Origin: Bacteroidota bacterium | GTDB taxonomy: Bacteria > Bacteroidota > Bacteroidia > Flavobacteriales > Schleiferiaceae | Direction: 5' to 3' | DNA: 54,689 nt | Assembly: GCA_016868755.1 (NCBI GenBank) | Contig: VGFU01000008.1 | Span: 1 to 54,689 of the forward strand | Part shown: one piece after another, positions 15,659-24,411 of the stretch | Layout of the letters: every line of letters starts with the position of its first letter | How positions within the stretch are numbered: position 1 is the stretch's first letter | The notes under the pieces: generated by a model | Seen by the model: the letters and a program-made list of their open reading frames with translations, nothing else | Database searches by the model: none | What the model was told of the DNA's origin: nothing | Program-made: the position numbers and the translations under genes

Positions 15659-16621
15659 ATGGACTTCCGCGACCCCATTCGTACCGAACTGGCTCAGTTC
15701 AACCGCGACTTCCCCAAGGCGTTCAGCTCTAAGGTTGCGCTCCTGGACCTGATTTTGCGCTACATCGTGCGCCAAAAGGGCAAGCAATTGCGCCCTTCGC
15801 TAGTGTTTCTAGTAGCCAAAGCGCACGGTGCGGTCGGCGAACGGAGCTTTCGCGCTGCAACCCTCGTGGAGCTGATGCACACCGCCACCCTGGTTCACGA
15901 CGACGTGGTCGACGAATCGGCCGTGCGCCGTTCCATGTTCTCGATCAGTGCGCTGTGGAAGAACAAAATTGCCGTGCTTGTCGGTGACTACATGCTTTCG
16001 CGGGTGCTGCTGCTCGCGGTAGAAGCGGGCGACCACGACTTGCTTCGCACGGTGAGCACGGCGGTTCGGGCCATGAGCGAGGGCGAACTCCTTCAAATCG
16101 AAAAGGCCCGCCGGTTGGACATCGACGAGTCCGTGTACTACGACATCATTCAAAAAAAGACGGCCTCACTGATGGCTACTTGCTGCGCGGCGGGAGCCGA
16201 ATCGGTGGGCGCCGACGAAGCGACGGTCCGCCAGGCCTCAGAATTTGGAAACGCGTTAGGTATGGCGTTTCAGATCCAGGACGACTTACTCGACTACCAG
16301 GCCTACGGCCAAAGCGGAAAGCCCGCGGGCATCGACGTGCGGGAGCAAAAAATGACCCTTCCGCTGATTTTTGCCCTGCAGCGGGCTGACGCGTCGACCA
16401 AGCGCGAACTCATGCGCATTGTCCGCCGAAAGGCCAACGACCCGGACCGAATTCGCACCCTGATGACCGAGGTAGCCGCCCTGGGGGGGCTGCATTACGC
16501 GCGGGAGCGCCGCGATGCCTTTCTGGACGAGGCGCGCGGAATCCTAGCAAATTTCCCAGCGGGCGAAGCGCGAACGGCGCTCGAAGTTTTGGTTGATTTT
16601 GTGGGCCAGCGGGCCAAATAA
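15659..16621 (+). CDS. Trans-polyprenyl diphosphate synthase
   Basis: The 320-residue enzyme extends isoprenoid chains from IPP and an allylic primer. The first aspartate-rich motif DDVVD is at residues 81-85 (followed by ESAVRR), and the second DDLLD near residue 208. The GKQLRPSLV segment is the usual diphosphate-binding region. The residues before the first motif (TATLVH, without a bulky aromatic pair) point to a long-chain product, such as the octaprenyl or heptaprenyl tail of menaquinone. Chain length cannot be fixed from sequence alone. It follows the J-domain gene by two bases and precedes dnaG. Confidence 0.92.
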   Translation: MDFRDPIRTELAQFNRDFPKAFSSKVALLDLILRYIVRQKGKQLRPSLVFLVAKAHGAVGERSFRAATLVELMHTATLVHDDVVDESAVRRSMFSISALWKNKIAVLVGDYMLSRVLLLAVEAGDHDLLRTVSTAVRAMSEGELLQIEKARRLDIDESVYYDIIQKKTASLMATCCAAGAESVGADEATVRQASEFGNALGMAFQIQDDLLDYQAYGQSGKPAGIDVREQKMTLPLIFALQRADASTKRELMRIVRRKANDPDRIRTLMTEVAALGGLHYARERRDAFLDEARGILANFPAGEARTALEVLVDFVGQRAK

Positions 16622-16625
16622 TTCC

Positions 16626-16633
16626 TACCTTCA
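16626..16633 (+). promoter_or_regulatory. -7-like element TACCTTCA before dnaG
   Basis: TACCTTCA, two mismatches from TAnnTTTG, lies eight bases before the dnaG ATG. It is weaker than the other elements but sits at the same distance, just after the preceding stop codon. Confidence 0.35.
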
Positions 16634-16641
16634 TTCGTCCC

Positions 16642-18582
16642 ATGGGACTCATTTCACCCGCCACTGTTGACCGAATTCTCGATGCCGCACGCATTGAAGA
16701 GGTGGTTGGTGAGTTTGTAACCCTCAAGCGCAGCGGGGGCAGCTTTCGCGGACTGAGTCCGTTCACCCAAGAGAAGACGCCGTCGTTTTATGTTGTTCCG
16801 TCCAAGGGAATTTTCAAGTGCTTTTCGTCGGGCAAAGGGGGTTCGGTGGTCACCTTTTTGATGGAGCACGAGCAGCTCTCCTACCCCGACGCGCTGCGCT
16901 GGCTCGCCAAAAAGTACCAAATCGAAATCGAGGAAGAAGAAACTTCGCCGGAACAGGATGCCGTGCGCGACCGCCGCGAGAGCATGTTTGCCCTCAACGC
17001 CTTTGCGCTCAAGCAGTTTAGCGAGTGGATGTGGAACGACGACCACGGCCGTGCCGTGGGCCTTGCCTACTTCAGGGAGCGCGGTTTTACCGACGAGACC
17101 CTGCGCAAGTTTGAGCTCGGTTTTCACCTCGAGGGCCGCGACACCTTTGCGAAGGCCGCAGCTACGGCGGGCTACCAGGCTGAATTTCTTGAAGCCACCG
17201 GGCTGTGCATTAAGCGCGATTCGGGCGAACTCATCGACCGCTTTTGGGGCCGAGCGATGTTTCCGATTCATTCGCTGAGCGGCCGGGTCGTGGGCTTTGG
17301 CGGACGGGTACTGCGCAGCGACGCCAAAACGGCCAAGTACCTCAACAGTCCCGAGTCAGACATTTACCACAAGTCCCAGGTTTTGTATGGCCTTTTTCAG
17401 GCCAAGCAAGCGATAAGTCGTTCCAACAAAGTTTACCTCGTCGAGGGCTACACCGACGTTATCAGCATGCATCAGGCGGGCGTGCATAACGTGGTTTCGT
17501 CGAGCGGAACCGCCCTGACGCTCGAACAAATTCGCTTAGTTAAGCGCTTGACCGAGCACGTTACCCTGCTCTACGACGGCGACAAGGCAGGGATTCGCGC
17601 GTCGTTTCGCGGCATTGATTTGCTGCTCGAAGAAGGACTTTATGTGCGCGCTGTGCCCTTGCCGGCAGGCGAAGATCCCGATTCGCTCGCCCGATCGATG
17701 GACGCCGAGTCGCTCAACGCCTTCCTCACGGAGCACGAGGTGGATTTCATGCAGTTCAAGGTCGAAGCCCTGACCGACGAGGGCGCGGCCCAAGACCCGA
17801 TTCGCCGGGCCGAAGTGGTGCGCGACATAGTGCAGTCCGTCGCCAAAATTCCCAACGCCATCCTGCGCGAAGTGTACCTGCGCGACAGCGCCCAGCGCTT
17901 GGGCATCGACGAGCGCAACCTGCACGCCGAGATGGAGCGGATTCGGGGCGCCGAGCTCAAAAACGCCAGCCAGCGGCGCCCCGAACGCGACCCCTACGAA
18001 GACCCCACTCCGCCCGAAATGCAGGTGCAGCGGCCGCAGGCTCCGCGACCCATGGCCGTCGAAGACGCCCTGGTCCGCGTGCTGCTGCAGCACGGAAGCG
18101 ACCGCGTCAAATGGACCGGCCCCGACGGGCTCGAACACGAAGACGCCGCTGCCGCACTCATCCTCGACGACTTGAGTGCCGACGAACTGGCGTTTGGCCA
18201 CGAACCCTACCAGCGCATTTACCACGAGATGCTCGCGGTGTGGTCGGCCGAAGAACGCATTTTGGGACCCGAGCACTTCGTGCGCCACGAGGACCCGAAC
18301 TTGGCCTCAACCGCCGCCGAGTGCCTGACAGAGCGCCACCAGCTCGCCGACTGGTCGCGCAAAAGCATCTACATCGGCTCCATCGAAGACCAGCTCTCGA
18401 ACCACGTGCACGAGTGCCTGCTCCGCTTTAAAGAGCACCGCTTAGAGGACCGCATTCGCGAGGCGGTAGCAGCCCTCTCTGCCCTCACAGACCCGTTGGA
18501 GCGCGAGGCCAAGCTCAGCGAATTTGTGCGCATCCAAGCCCTGCGCAACGCCTTGCGGGCTGAGCTCCAGCGCGTGGTATGA
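16642..18582 (+). CDS. dnaG: DNA primase
   Basis: The 646-residue primase makes RNA primers for replication. Its N-terminal zinc-finger-fold domain (residues 1 to about 95) keeps the shape (GLSPFTQEKTPSF ... FKCFSSGKGGSVVTFLMEHE) but lacks most zinc ligands: the usual C-x2-H and C-x2-C positions are Ser, Thr, Cys and Ser. The catalytic TOPRIM domain begins near residue 263 (VYLVEGYTDVISMHQAG), with YDGDKAG later. A C-terminal helical region would bind DnaB. Loss of zinc ligands with the fold preserved is, as far as I recall, shared by related Flavobacteriia, so it is probably not a defect. Confidence 0.96.
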   Translation: MGLISPATVDRILDAARIEEVVGEFVTLKRSGGSFRGLSPFTQEKTPSFYVVPSKGIFKCFSSGKGGSVVTFLMEHEQLSYPDALRWLAKKYQIEIEEEETSPEQDAVRDRRESMFALNAFALKQFSEWMWNDDHGRAVGLAYFRERGFTDETLRKFELGFHLEGRDTFAKAAATAGYQAEFLEATGLCIKRDSGELIDRFWGRAMFPIHSLSGRVVGFGGRVLRSDAKTAKYLNSPESDIYHKSQVLYGLFQAKQAISRSNKVYLVEGYTDVISMHQAGVHNVVSSSGTALTLEQIRLVKRLTEHVTLLYDGDKAGIRASFRGIDLLLEEGLYVRAVPLPAGEDPDSLARSMDAESLNAFLTEHEVDFMQFKVEALTDEGAAQDPIRRAEVVRDIVQSVAKIPNAILREVYLRDSAQRLGIDERNLHAEMERIRGAELKNASQRRPERDPYEDPTPPEMQVQRPQAPRPMAVEDALVRVLLQHGSDRVKWTGPDGLEHEDAAAALILDDLSADELAFGHEPYQRIYHEMLAVWSAEERILGPEHFVRHEDPNLASTAAECLTERHQLADWSRKSIYIGSIEDQLSNHVHECLLRFKEHRLEDRIREAVAALSALTDPLEREAKLSEFVRIQALRNALRAELQRVV

Positions 18583-18588
18583 TGGTTG

Positions 18589-18596
18589 TACCTTGG
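18589..18596 (+). promoter_or_regulatory. -7-like element TACCTTGG before the holin-like gene
   Basis: TACCTTGG, one mismatch to TAnnTTTG, lies five bases before the ATG at 18602 and six bases after the dnaG stop codon. Confidence 0.4.
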
Positions 18597-18601
18597 TCGT
18601 C

Positions 18602-18985
18602 ATGAATGCATTTAACCGCCCTTCGTGGGGTGTTCGACTCATCGCCCGCACCTTGGCGGCCTTTGCGACGGCGTGGATTCTTCCGAGCGTAGACCTCGAT
18701 AAGTTTACCACGGCGATCTGGCTTTCGGTTGTGCTGGCCCTGCTGAACAGCACCGTCCGCCCCCTTTTGGTGCTGCTGACGATTCCCTTGACCGTCGTTT
18801 CGTTCGGACTATTTGTGCTGGTGATCAATGCCGGCGTAGTGCTTCTGGCGAGCGACTGGGTCGACGGCTTCACCGTGGGCGGATTTTGGTCCGCGCTGGC
18901 CTTTAGCGTCGTGTACTCGATCTTCTCAAGCATGCTCGAAGGTCAGTGGCGGATGCGCGTGGCTCGCATGAAAAACGGAGCCTAG
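18602..18985 (+). CDS. Phage-holin-family-4-like membrane protein (YvlD type)
   Basis: The 127-residue protein has about four hydrophobic helices and the pattern of the chromosomal YvlD/holin-4 superfamily: an early Arg, LNSTVRPLLVLLTIPLTVVSFGLFVLVINA (the conserved N-x-x-(V/I)-(R/K)-P followed by the P-x-T segment), then a last helix. Despite the name, these are ordinary inner-membrane proteins with no shown lytic role. The frame is open from 18524, inside dnaG, but the ATG at 18602 gives the family start and follows a promoter-like element. It overlaps the convergent DUF502 gene by four bases. Confidence 0.85.
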   Translation: MNAFNRPSWGVRLIARTLAAFATAWILPSVDLDKFTTAIWLSVVLALLNSTVRPLLVLLTIPLTVVSFGLFVLVINAGVVLLASDWVDGFTVGGFWSALAFSVVYSIFSSMLEGQWRMRVARMKNGA

Positions 18986-19536
18986 CCCTGCCCAACGACG
19001 CCGCCGGCCACAATGTACTTGAGGACCTCCGCGGGCTTGCCGTGAAGCGGCTCGACGTAGGACTTGGGAACCACAAACAACTGCCCAGAAATGGCCAAGG
19101 AATGCGGAACGTACACGGCGATGAGCTCGCCGTCGTCGGCTCCGAGTTCAGCAAGTGCTTGATCGGTGACAAAGCCAACCCGGCGCACGCCTGAATCGGG
19201 GTGCAGCTTGAGGAGAACCGCCTGCTCAAACCCCTTCTTTTTGCCCGTCAGCGACTTCATCATGTCTTTGGCGGAGCTGTAGACCAGCTTTACCAACGGC
19301 AACTGCTCGAGCATGCGGTCAATCAGTTTGACCAGCGGAGAACGAACGGCAAAATTCCCTAAAAAACCGATAAGCGTGATTCCGACCAGCAGCGTCAGCA
19401 GCCCCAGGCCCGGAAGGTCAAAGGGAATCAACGAGTCGAGGGTATTCAGCGCCCAGTAGAGCACATACACGGTAAGGGCCAGCGGCGTGGTATACAGCAG
19501 ACCTTGAACAAAGTAGTTGATGACGCGAGTTTTCAT
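18982..19536 (-). CDS. DUF502 family membrane protein
   Basis: The 184-residue protein matches DUF502: two N-terminal transmembrane helices (about residues 7-28 and 42-63) around a Pro/Gly-rich loop (FDLPGLGLLTLLVG), then PLVKLVYSSAKDMMKSL and a soluble C-terminal domain with GFVTDQAL, the VYVPHSLAISGQLFVVP stretch and a terminal GG segment. The family is widespread in bacteria and without assigned function. It is the last gene of a minus-strand overlapping run and shares four bases with the MmcQ gene before it. It converges with the holin-like gene. Confidence 0.88.
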   Translation of the reverse strand: MKTRVINYFVQGLLYTTPLALTVYVLYWALNTLDSLIPFDLPGLGLLTLLVGITLIGFLGNFAVRSPLVKLIDRMLEQLPLVKLVYSSAKDMMKSLTGKKKGFEQAVLLKLHPDSGVRRVGFVTDQALAELGADDGELIAVYVPHSLAISGQLFVVPKSYVEPLHGKPAEVLKYIVAGGVVGQG

Positions 19537-19892
19537 AACACGGGGTATTGGTGTCGTTGTTTTTTGGGAAGGCCGGCCACCACTAAGTTGTAGGACTGGC
19601 GAATCCAGCTGGCGACGGAGCGCGACGGAGCGCTTCCGTCAAGGCGCACGGCGCTCCAGTGCACGGGGCTCATGTGCGAAGCGCGTTCCAGGCAGGGGTA
19701 TTCGGCCCGCAGGTCGTCGAGGATTTCGGGCGGAAACTTGAGCGCCATCCCCACGGGCTCGGGCTCGTCCAGCGGCAGGATGGCAAACATTTTACCCGCA
19801 ACCTTTAGGACGAGATGTTCGGGCCCAAAGGGCATGGTCACTTCGGCGTGCGGAAGTTCGGCGGCGTAGGCAAGGGCTTCGTCTCGATTCAC
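19533..19892 (-). CDS. MmcQ/YjbR family protein
   Basis: The 119-residue protein has the MmcQ/YjbR fold pattern: NRDEALAYAAELPHAEVTMPFGPEHLVLKVAGKMFAIL near the start, then LKFPPEILDDLRAEYP, the HWSAVRLDG segment and a final SYNLVVAGLPKK. The fold is like that of some DNA-binding proteins; no biochemical role is established. The frame runs up to 19979, but family members begin at the NRDE-like segment, so GTG 19892, four bases after the upstream ATL stop, is chosen. It lies between a DNA-repair protein and DUF502 in one operon. Confidence 0.82.
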   Translation of the reverse strand: MNRDEALAYAAELPHAEVTMPFGPEHLVLKVAGKMFAILPLDEPEPVGMALKFPPEILDDLRAEYPCLERASHMSPVHWSAVRLDGSAPSRSVASWIRQSYNLVVAGLPKKQRHQYPVL

Positions 19893-19896
19893 ACCG

Positions 19897-20229
19897 CTAA
19901 AGTTCGCGAATTGGGTCCCAAAAATGAGCGCCAAAGTTCTGAATTTGATCGTTTTCGACGCGGATGCCTTCGGCTTCAAGCTGCTGCTGCATCGCCGTGA
20001 ACCCGCCGAAGTGGCGCTTGCCCGTCAGCACACCAAGGCGGTTGACCACCCGATGCGCAGGCACGTCGGGCAGGCTGTGGGCCGCATTCATAGCGTAGCC
20101 GACGGTTCGGGCTCCACCCGCGCTGCCGAGGTAGCGGGCAATGGCACCGTAGCTGGTGACTCGGCCTTCGGGAATTTGGCGCACGACGGCGTAAACCCGC
20201 TGAAAAAAATCAGATTCTGGGGCGCTCAC
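19897..20229 (-). CDS. Alkyltransferase-like (ATL) DNA-damage recognition protein
   Basis: The 110-residue protein is the C-terminal DNA-binding half of O6-alkylguanine-DNA alkyltransferase: FFQRVYAVVRQIPEGRVTSYGAIARYLG is the helix-turn-helix and Arg-finger region. The acceptor cysteine of PCHRV is replaced by Ala (PAHRVVN). ATL proteins bind and flip O6-alkylguanine without repairing it and hand the lesion to nucleotide excision repair. The substitution rules out suicide alkyl transfer. It overlaps trmB by four bases (ATGA) and precedes MmcQ in the same operon, which also contains recJ. Confidence 0.92.
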   Translation of the reverse strand: MSAPESDFFQRVYAVVRQIPEGRVTSYGAIARYLGSAGGARTVGYAMNAAHSLPDVPAHRVVNRLGVLTGKRHFGGFTAMQQQLEAEGIRVENDQIQNFGAHFWDPIREL

Positions 20230-20900
20230 GCGAAGCGAAACTTGAGGTAGGTGATGGTCTTGCCCTTATCCATGAACAGCCGTTCGTAGTAGGTCTGGCT
20301 GGCAAAAGCCACGTGGTCGGGATAGGGTTCAAGCTGGCGGTAGACGTCGTGGTAGCTTTCGAGCACCTCGTGGCCTTGGAGCTCGAGAATTCCGTTCAGG
20401 TATCCGTGAAGAAATTCGCTGTCGGTCTTCAGGTGGAGCAGGCCGCCCGGCTTGAGAAGGCGACGGTAGCGGGCCAAAAACTCGGGGTTGACCATGCGGT
20501 GCTTGGCGCGCTGAAACTTGATTTGGGGATCGGGGAACGTGATCCACAGCTCATCGATTTCTCCGGGCGCAAAGGCCTGCTCGAGCCACTCCACGCGGGT
20601 GCGTAAAAAGCCCACTTGGTTGAGGCCTTCGGCTTGGGCTTCTTTGGCGCCCTTCCAGATGCGGGCTCCCTTGATGTCGATGCCGAGGTAGCTCTTTTCG
20701 GGCTCGCGCTTAGCCAGGGCTACGGTGTATTCGCCCCGTCCGCAGCCGAGTTCGACTACGAGCGGACGTTCCGAGGTAAAAAACTGGGCCTTCCACTGCC
20801 CGCGCAGGCCAAAGTCCCCTAAAATTTCTTCTTTGCTCGGCTGGACGACGTGGGCCATCGCATCAAGCTCGGCGAATTTGGCGAGTTTGCCTTTTCCCAT
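20226..20900 (-). CDS. trmB: tRNA (guanine-N7-)-methyltransferase
   Basis: The 224-residue SAM enzyme methylates G46 of tRNA. Visible motifs are the SAM-binding ELGCGRGEY near residues 50-58, the acidic LGIDIKG strand end, and the TrmB-specific ITFPDPQIKFQRAKHRMVNPEFL segment with catalytic Asp in PDP. A PGGLLHLKTDSEFLHGY segment follows. Its ATG is four bases after the recJ stop region and it overlaps the ATL gene by four bases, so it is an operon member. A TACCTTTG just upstream could give it its own start site. Confidence 0.96.
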   Translation of the reverse strand: MGKGKLAKFAELDAMAHVVQPSKEEILGDFGLRGQWKAQFFTSERPLVVELGCGRGEYTVALAKREPEKSYLGIDIKGARIWKGAKEAQAEGLNQVGFLRTRVEWLEQAFAPGEIDELWITFPDPQIKFQRAKHRMVNPEFLARYRRLLKPGGLLHLKTDSEFLHGYLNGILELQGHEVLESYHDVYRQLEPYPDHVAFASQTYYERLFMDKGKTITYLKFRFA

Positions 20901-20903
20901 GGG

Positions 20904-22610
20904 TCAAAGGTAGGCCTGCCCTGAGGTCGGCTGAAGGTCGAGGAGGCGCGCCTGAACGCTGCGCTCGCCGCGGTATTCGTTCCACGAAAGCTGGAACGCG
21001 GCGTCGACCAGGCCCTCGGGGACGGGGTCGTCGCCCCACTGAAAGTGAATGCCCCGCAGCGAACGCTGGCGGAACGGATCAAAGAGTTCGACCTGAAGGT
21101 GCTCGCCCTCGGCGCCCACTTTTTTGGTGTAGGCGAGCTCCACGCCGCGCACGCCCCACACGGGCGCGGGGTTTCCCACGCCAAAGGGTTCGAGCCGATC
21201 CTGCAGCTGCAAAAGCCGCGGCGTGACCTCGTCGACCCGAAGCACCACGTCAACGGCAATTTGGGGCTGGCGCATCGCCTCGGGCCAGCGGCGGTCTACG
21301 GCCGCGTTTAGCGCGACCCTAAAATCGTCGAGGTTTTCGGGCTTGCAGGTCATGCCCGCGGCGGCTTTGTGTCCGCCAAACTGGATCAGGTGCGCGCTGG
21401 CGTCGTCAAGGGCGGCATACAAGTCGAGTCCGGGGGCGCTCCGCGCGGAACCCGAAAGCACGCCCTCGTGTTCGGTAAAGGCTACGACGGGGCGGTAAAA
21501 GCGCTCGGCCACGCGCTGCGCAATCAGGCCCACGATACCCTTGTGCCAGTCGGGGTGGTAGAGCACCAGGGCGAGGTCGTCGCTGACGGATTCGGCCATT
21601 TCGAGGGCTTCGTCGACCATGCGGCGCTCGGTGCTGCGGCGCGTTGTGTTGAGGTCGTGGAGGTCTTGGCTGAACTGCTCGATGGGCACCAAGTCAGTGG
21701 CGGTGAGCAGCTGCACGGCGCGCAGGCCGTGGTCCATGCGGCCGGCTGCGTTGATTTTGGGGGCGACGCTAAAACTTAGGTCGCGGGCGCTCACGGGTCC
21801 GCGCCGCTCCCCGATCAGCGCTTGGAGGGCGGGTCGCGGCTGGCTGTTGATCAGTTCCATGCCCTGCATCAGCCAGCGCCGGTTCAGCCCGACCATCGGA
21901 ACCATGTCGGCCGCAATACTCAGTGCCAGCAGGTCATGGTGGGCGTCAAGCGGAGCCGAATCAAGGCCCGCCGCGTCGTAGGCGCTTCGCCACAGCATGT
22001 ACCCGACGCCGCAGCCCGAGAGGTAGGTGTGGCCGAACCGGCAGTCGCTCCGCAGCGGGTCGAGTACCGCCAGGGCGTTGGGCAGGCGATCTTCAGGCTG
22101 GTGGTGGTCGGCGACAATCACGTCGAGCCCTTGGGCCACGGCGTAGTCGATTTCGTCAAAGGCCTTCACCCCGCAGTCGAGGGCGATGAGCACCGTGGCG
22201 CCCAGTTCGACGGCTCGGTCGATGCCCGCCTTCGAGAGGCCGTATCCTTCGCGGTAGCGATCGGGAATGTAGGCCTCCGTGCGCCATCCGCCGGCCTTGA
22301 GGGCGAGGGTTCCGACCGACACCGCGGTGGTTCCGTCGACGTCGTAGTCGCCAAAGAGGAACACGAGTTCGCCTTGGGCGCGGGCGACGGCAAGGCGTTC
22401 AGCGGCCTCGGGCATTCCAGCCATATCGAGCGGGTTCACTTCGCCCGGGTCGGTGCCCTGAATCCAGTCGCGCACTTCGTCAAGGTTGCGAAATCCGCGT
22501 AGGGCCAGGAGTTCGGCCATGGGCCGGTCGATCTGCTTCTCGAGCGCGGTGACCGCCTCGGCATCGGGCTTGGGCGGCAGCGTCCACCACTTGCGTCGCG
22601 TGCGGCTCAT
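20904..22610 (-). CDS. recJ: Single-stranded-DNA-specific exonuclease RecJ
   Basis: The 568-residue enzyme degrades single-stranded DNA 5' to 3' in recombination and mismatch repair. DHH-family motifs are visible: GDYDVDGTTAV near residue 86, the LIALDCG segment, the DHH itself (VADHHQPEDRLP) with VLDPLRSDC after it, and the DHHA1 part with QFGGHKAAAGMT. A C-terminal OB-like domain ends the protein. Length is typical. It overlaps the DAHP synthase gene by four bases (ATGA) and is followed by trmB. Confidence 0.96.
   Translation of the reverse strand: MSRTRRKWWTLPPKPDAEAVTALEKQIDRPMAELLALRGFRNLDEVRDWIQGTDPGEVNPLDMAGMPEAAERLAVARAQGELVFLFGDYDVDGTTAVSVGTLALKAGGWRTEAYIPDRYREGYGLSKAGIDRAVELGATVLIALDCGVKAFDEIDYAVAQGLDVIVADHHQPEDRLPNALAVLDPLRSDCRFGHTYLSGCGVGYMLWRSAYDAAGLDSAPLDAHHDLLALSIAADMVPMVGLNRRWLMQGMELINSQPRPALQALIGERRGPVSARDLSFSVAPKINAAGRMDHGLRAVQLLTATDLVPIEQFSQDLHDLNTTRRSTERRMVDEALEMAESVSDDLALVLYHPDWHKGIVGLIAQRVAERFYRPVVAFTEHEGVLSGSARSAPGLDLYAALDDASAHLIQFGGHKAAAGMTCKPENLDDFRVALNAAVDRRWPEAMRQPQIAVDVVLRVDEVTPRLLQLQDRLEPFGVGNPAPVWGVRGVELAYTKKVGAEGEHLQVELFDPFRQRSLRGIHFQWGDDPVPEGLVDAAFQLSWNEYRGERSVQARLLDLQPTSGQAYL
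20905..20912 (-). promoter_or_regulatory. Possible internal promoter element TACCTTTG at the recJ end
   Basis: On the minus strand TACCTTTG overlaps the last codons and stop of recJ and lies four bases before the trmB ATG. It may be a real internal promoter or a chance reading of the recJ C-terminus (Tyr-Leu-stop). Confidence 0.35.
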
Positions 22611-23716
22611 GCTTCGTTGCGGCGCTGGGTTTGGTAAATCGCGGCCTGGTGCTGAACCGAGTAGCGGTGCACCAGTTCAAAAAAGGCTTTGACGTACTTC
22701 GGATCGAGGCCCTGAGCCTGCGCTTGGGCTTCGCGCTGTTCAAGCATGTCGATCCAGCGGTCCATTTGAAAAACGCTGGCTCCCTGCTCGAGCTTTCGGT
22801 GGGCCAGGCGTTCTACGATGGCTTGGCGCTGCTGAATCAGCTCCACAAACTGGGCGTCGATTTGGTCGAGCGCCTCGCGGTCGGAACTCAAGCTTTGTGC
22901 AAGGGCGGCCGGATCAGACAGCTCGAGGTAGCGCGCCAGACGGTCGAGCAAGGCCGAAAGGCGAGCCGGGGTTAGCTGCTGGGCGGCGTCGCTTAGCGCT
23001 TCGTCGGGCTGCGGATGGATTTCGATCATAAGTCCATCGAGCGCGAGGTCCATCGCAATTTGGGCGACCGATTCGACCAAGTCGCGCTGCCCGGCAATGT
23101 GGCTGGGATCGCAAAAAATGGGGAGTTCCGGGGCCAGTCGGCGCAGTTCAAAACTGAGCTCCCAGCGCGGGTCGTTGCGGTAGGGCTCGGGGTGGGTGGC
23201 AAAAAATCCGCGGTGAACGGCTGCCAAGTCACTCATTCCGAGCTTGTCGAGGCGTTCGAGGGCCCCTAGCCACAGGCCCACGTCGGCGTGAATGGGGTTT
23301 TTAACCAGCACCGGCAGCGCGGACCCCTTGAGGGCTTCGGCAATCTCTTGCACATAAAACGGATTCACCGTGGTGCGCGCGCCGATCCACACGGCGTCGG
23401 CCCCGGCGGCGAGGGCTCGCTCGACGTGCTGGGGATTGCCCACCTCAACGACAAACGGAAGCCCCACTTCGGCCCGCATAATCTGGAGCCACTCGAGGGC
23501 ATTGTAGCCTGCGCCCTCAAACGCGCCCGGGCGGGTGCGTGGCTTCCACACTCCAGCCCGAAACAGCTGCGTGCGTCCGTCGGCCTTGAGGGCCCGCGCG
23601 GTTTCGAGCACCTGATCCAGCGATTCAGCGGAGCAGGGCCCCGCAATAACCCAGGGTTCCCCAGAATTAGGACTCCAGGGGCCAAAGGGCCGGTGGCGTC
23701 GGGCGGCAGCACTCAT
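22607..23716 (-). CDS. Bifunctional DAHP synthase / chorismate mutase
   Basis: The 369-residue protein joins two enzymes of aromatic amino-acid synthesis. Residues about 15-270 are a KDO8P-type DAHP synthase (VIAGPCSAES, FRAGVWKPRT, EVGNPQHVERAL, IGARTT, KNPIHAD, CDPSHIAGQRDL), condensing PEP with erythrose-4-phosphate. Residues about 280-369 are an AroQ-class chorismate mutase helix bundle (SDREALDQIDAQFVELIQQRQAIVERLAHRKL), which commits chorismate to Phe/Tyr and may give feedback control. This fusion order is common in Bacteroidota. The gene overlaps rsmI and recJ by four bases each. Confidence 0.95.
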   Translation of the reverse strand: MSAAARRHRPFGPWSPNSGEPWVIAGPCSAESLDQVLETARALKADGRTQLFRAGVWKPRTRPGAFEGAGYNALEWLQIMRAEVGLPFVVEVGNPQHVERALAAGADAVWIGARTTVNPFYVQEIAEALKGSALPVLVKNPIHADVGLWLGALERLDKLGMSDLAAVHRGFFATHPEPYRNDPRWELSFELRRLAPELPIFCDPSHIAGQRDLVESVAQIAMDLALDGLMIEIHPQPDEALSDAAQQLTPARLSALLDRLARYLELSDPAALAQSLSSDREALDQIDAQFVELIQQRQAIVERLAHRKLEQGASVFQMDRWIDMLEQREAQAQAQGLDPKYVKAFFELVHRYSVQHQAAIYQTQRRNEA

Positions 23717-24411
23717 TCGTCGTTCTTTTTAGCGGAGCTCGGCGCTCCTTCTAGAACAACCACGAGCTCGCCCCGCGGTTCAACCTCCGCAAAATAAGCT
23801 TGCAGCTCTGCGGCCGTCCCCCGGTGGTAGGTCTCGTGAAGCTTGCTGAGCTCGCGCACTACGCACATTTTGCGGTCCGGCCCAAGCCATTCGACAACCT
23901 CGTCGAGCAGCTTGCGCAGACGGTGCGGCGACTCATAGGCCACTAGGGTTCGGGCTTCGGTCCGCCAGCTTTGGATGCGCGTTTGGCGGCCTTTCTTTTG
24001 CGGAACAAACCCCTCAAACACAAAGCGGTCGCAGGGAAATCCGCTCGCCACCAGCGCAGGGATGAGCGCCGTGGGACCGGGAAGCGCCTCGACGGCGATG
24101 CCGGCCTCAATGCAGGCGCGGACCAGCAAAAACCCGGGGTCGCTAATGCCCGGAGTTCCTGCGTCGCTTGCGAGCGCCACGTGGCCGGAGCTTTCGGCGA
24201 TAAGGCGCACAAGCCCGGCCGCTTGGGCGTGCTCGTTGTGCATGTGGTAGGGGCGAAGCTTGGCCTCTAAACCTAACAGGGTCAGAAGCTTACCGGTCGT
24301 TCGGGTGTCTTCGGCCAGCACGACGTCGGCCTCCACCAGCGCGGATTTGGCGCGGTCGGTGATGTCTCCGAGGTTACCCAGCGGAGTCGGCACAAGCACC
24401 AGTTTGCCCAT
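23713..24411 (-). CDS. rsmI: 16S rRNA (cytidine-1402-2'-O)-methyltransferase
   Basis: The 232-residue SAM enzyme 2'-O-methylates C1402 in the ribosomal decoding site. It shows the tetrapyrrole-methylase fold pattern of RsmI: LVLVPTPLGNLGDIT at the start, VLAEDTRTTGKLL, ASDAGTPGISDPGFLLV and GPTALIPALVASGFPCDRFVFEGFVPQKKG. Length is slightly below the usual 270-290 residues; the family's C-terminal extension seems shortened. Its ATG directly abuts the stop codon of the 241-residue unknown gene upstream, and its end overlaps the DAHP synthase gene by four bases. Confidence 0.94.
   Translation of the reverse strand: MGKLVLVPTPLGNLGDITDRAKSALVEADVVLAEDTRTTGKLLTLLGLEAKLRPYHMHNEHAQAAGLVRLIAESSGHVALASDAGTPGISDPGFLLVRACIEAGIAVEALPGPTALIPALVASGFPCDRFVFEGFVPQKKGRQTRIQSWRTEARTLVAYESPHRLRKLLDEVVEWLGPDRKMCVVRELSKLHETYHRGTAAELQAYFAEVEPRGELVVVLEGAPSSAKKNDE

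Noticed and set aside
18602-18985. Prophage remnant, because of the holin-like product.
   Set aside because: The protein belongs to a chromosomal YvlD-like membrane family; no other phage gene is present.
19897-20229. Active O6-methylguanine-DNA methyltransferase.
   Set aside because: The acceptor cysteine is replaced by alanine in PAHRV, so it is an alkyltransferase-like protein without transfer activity.
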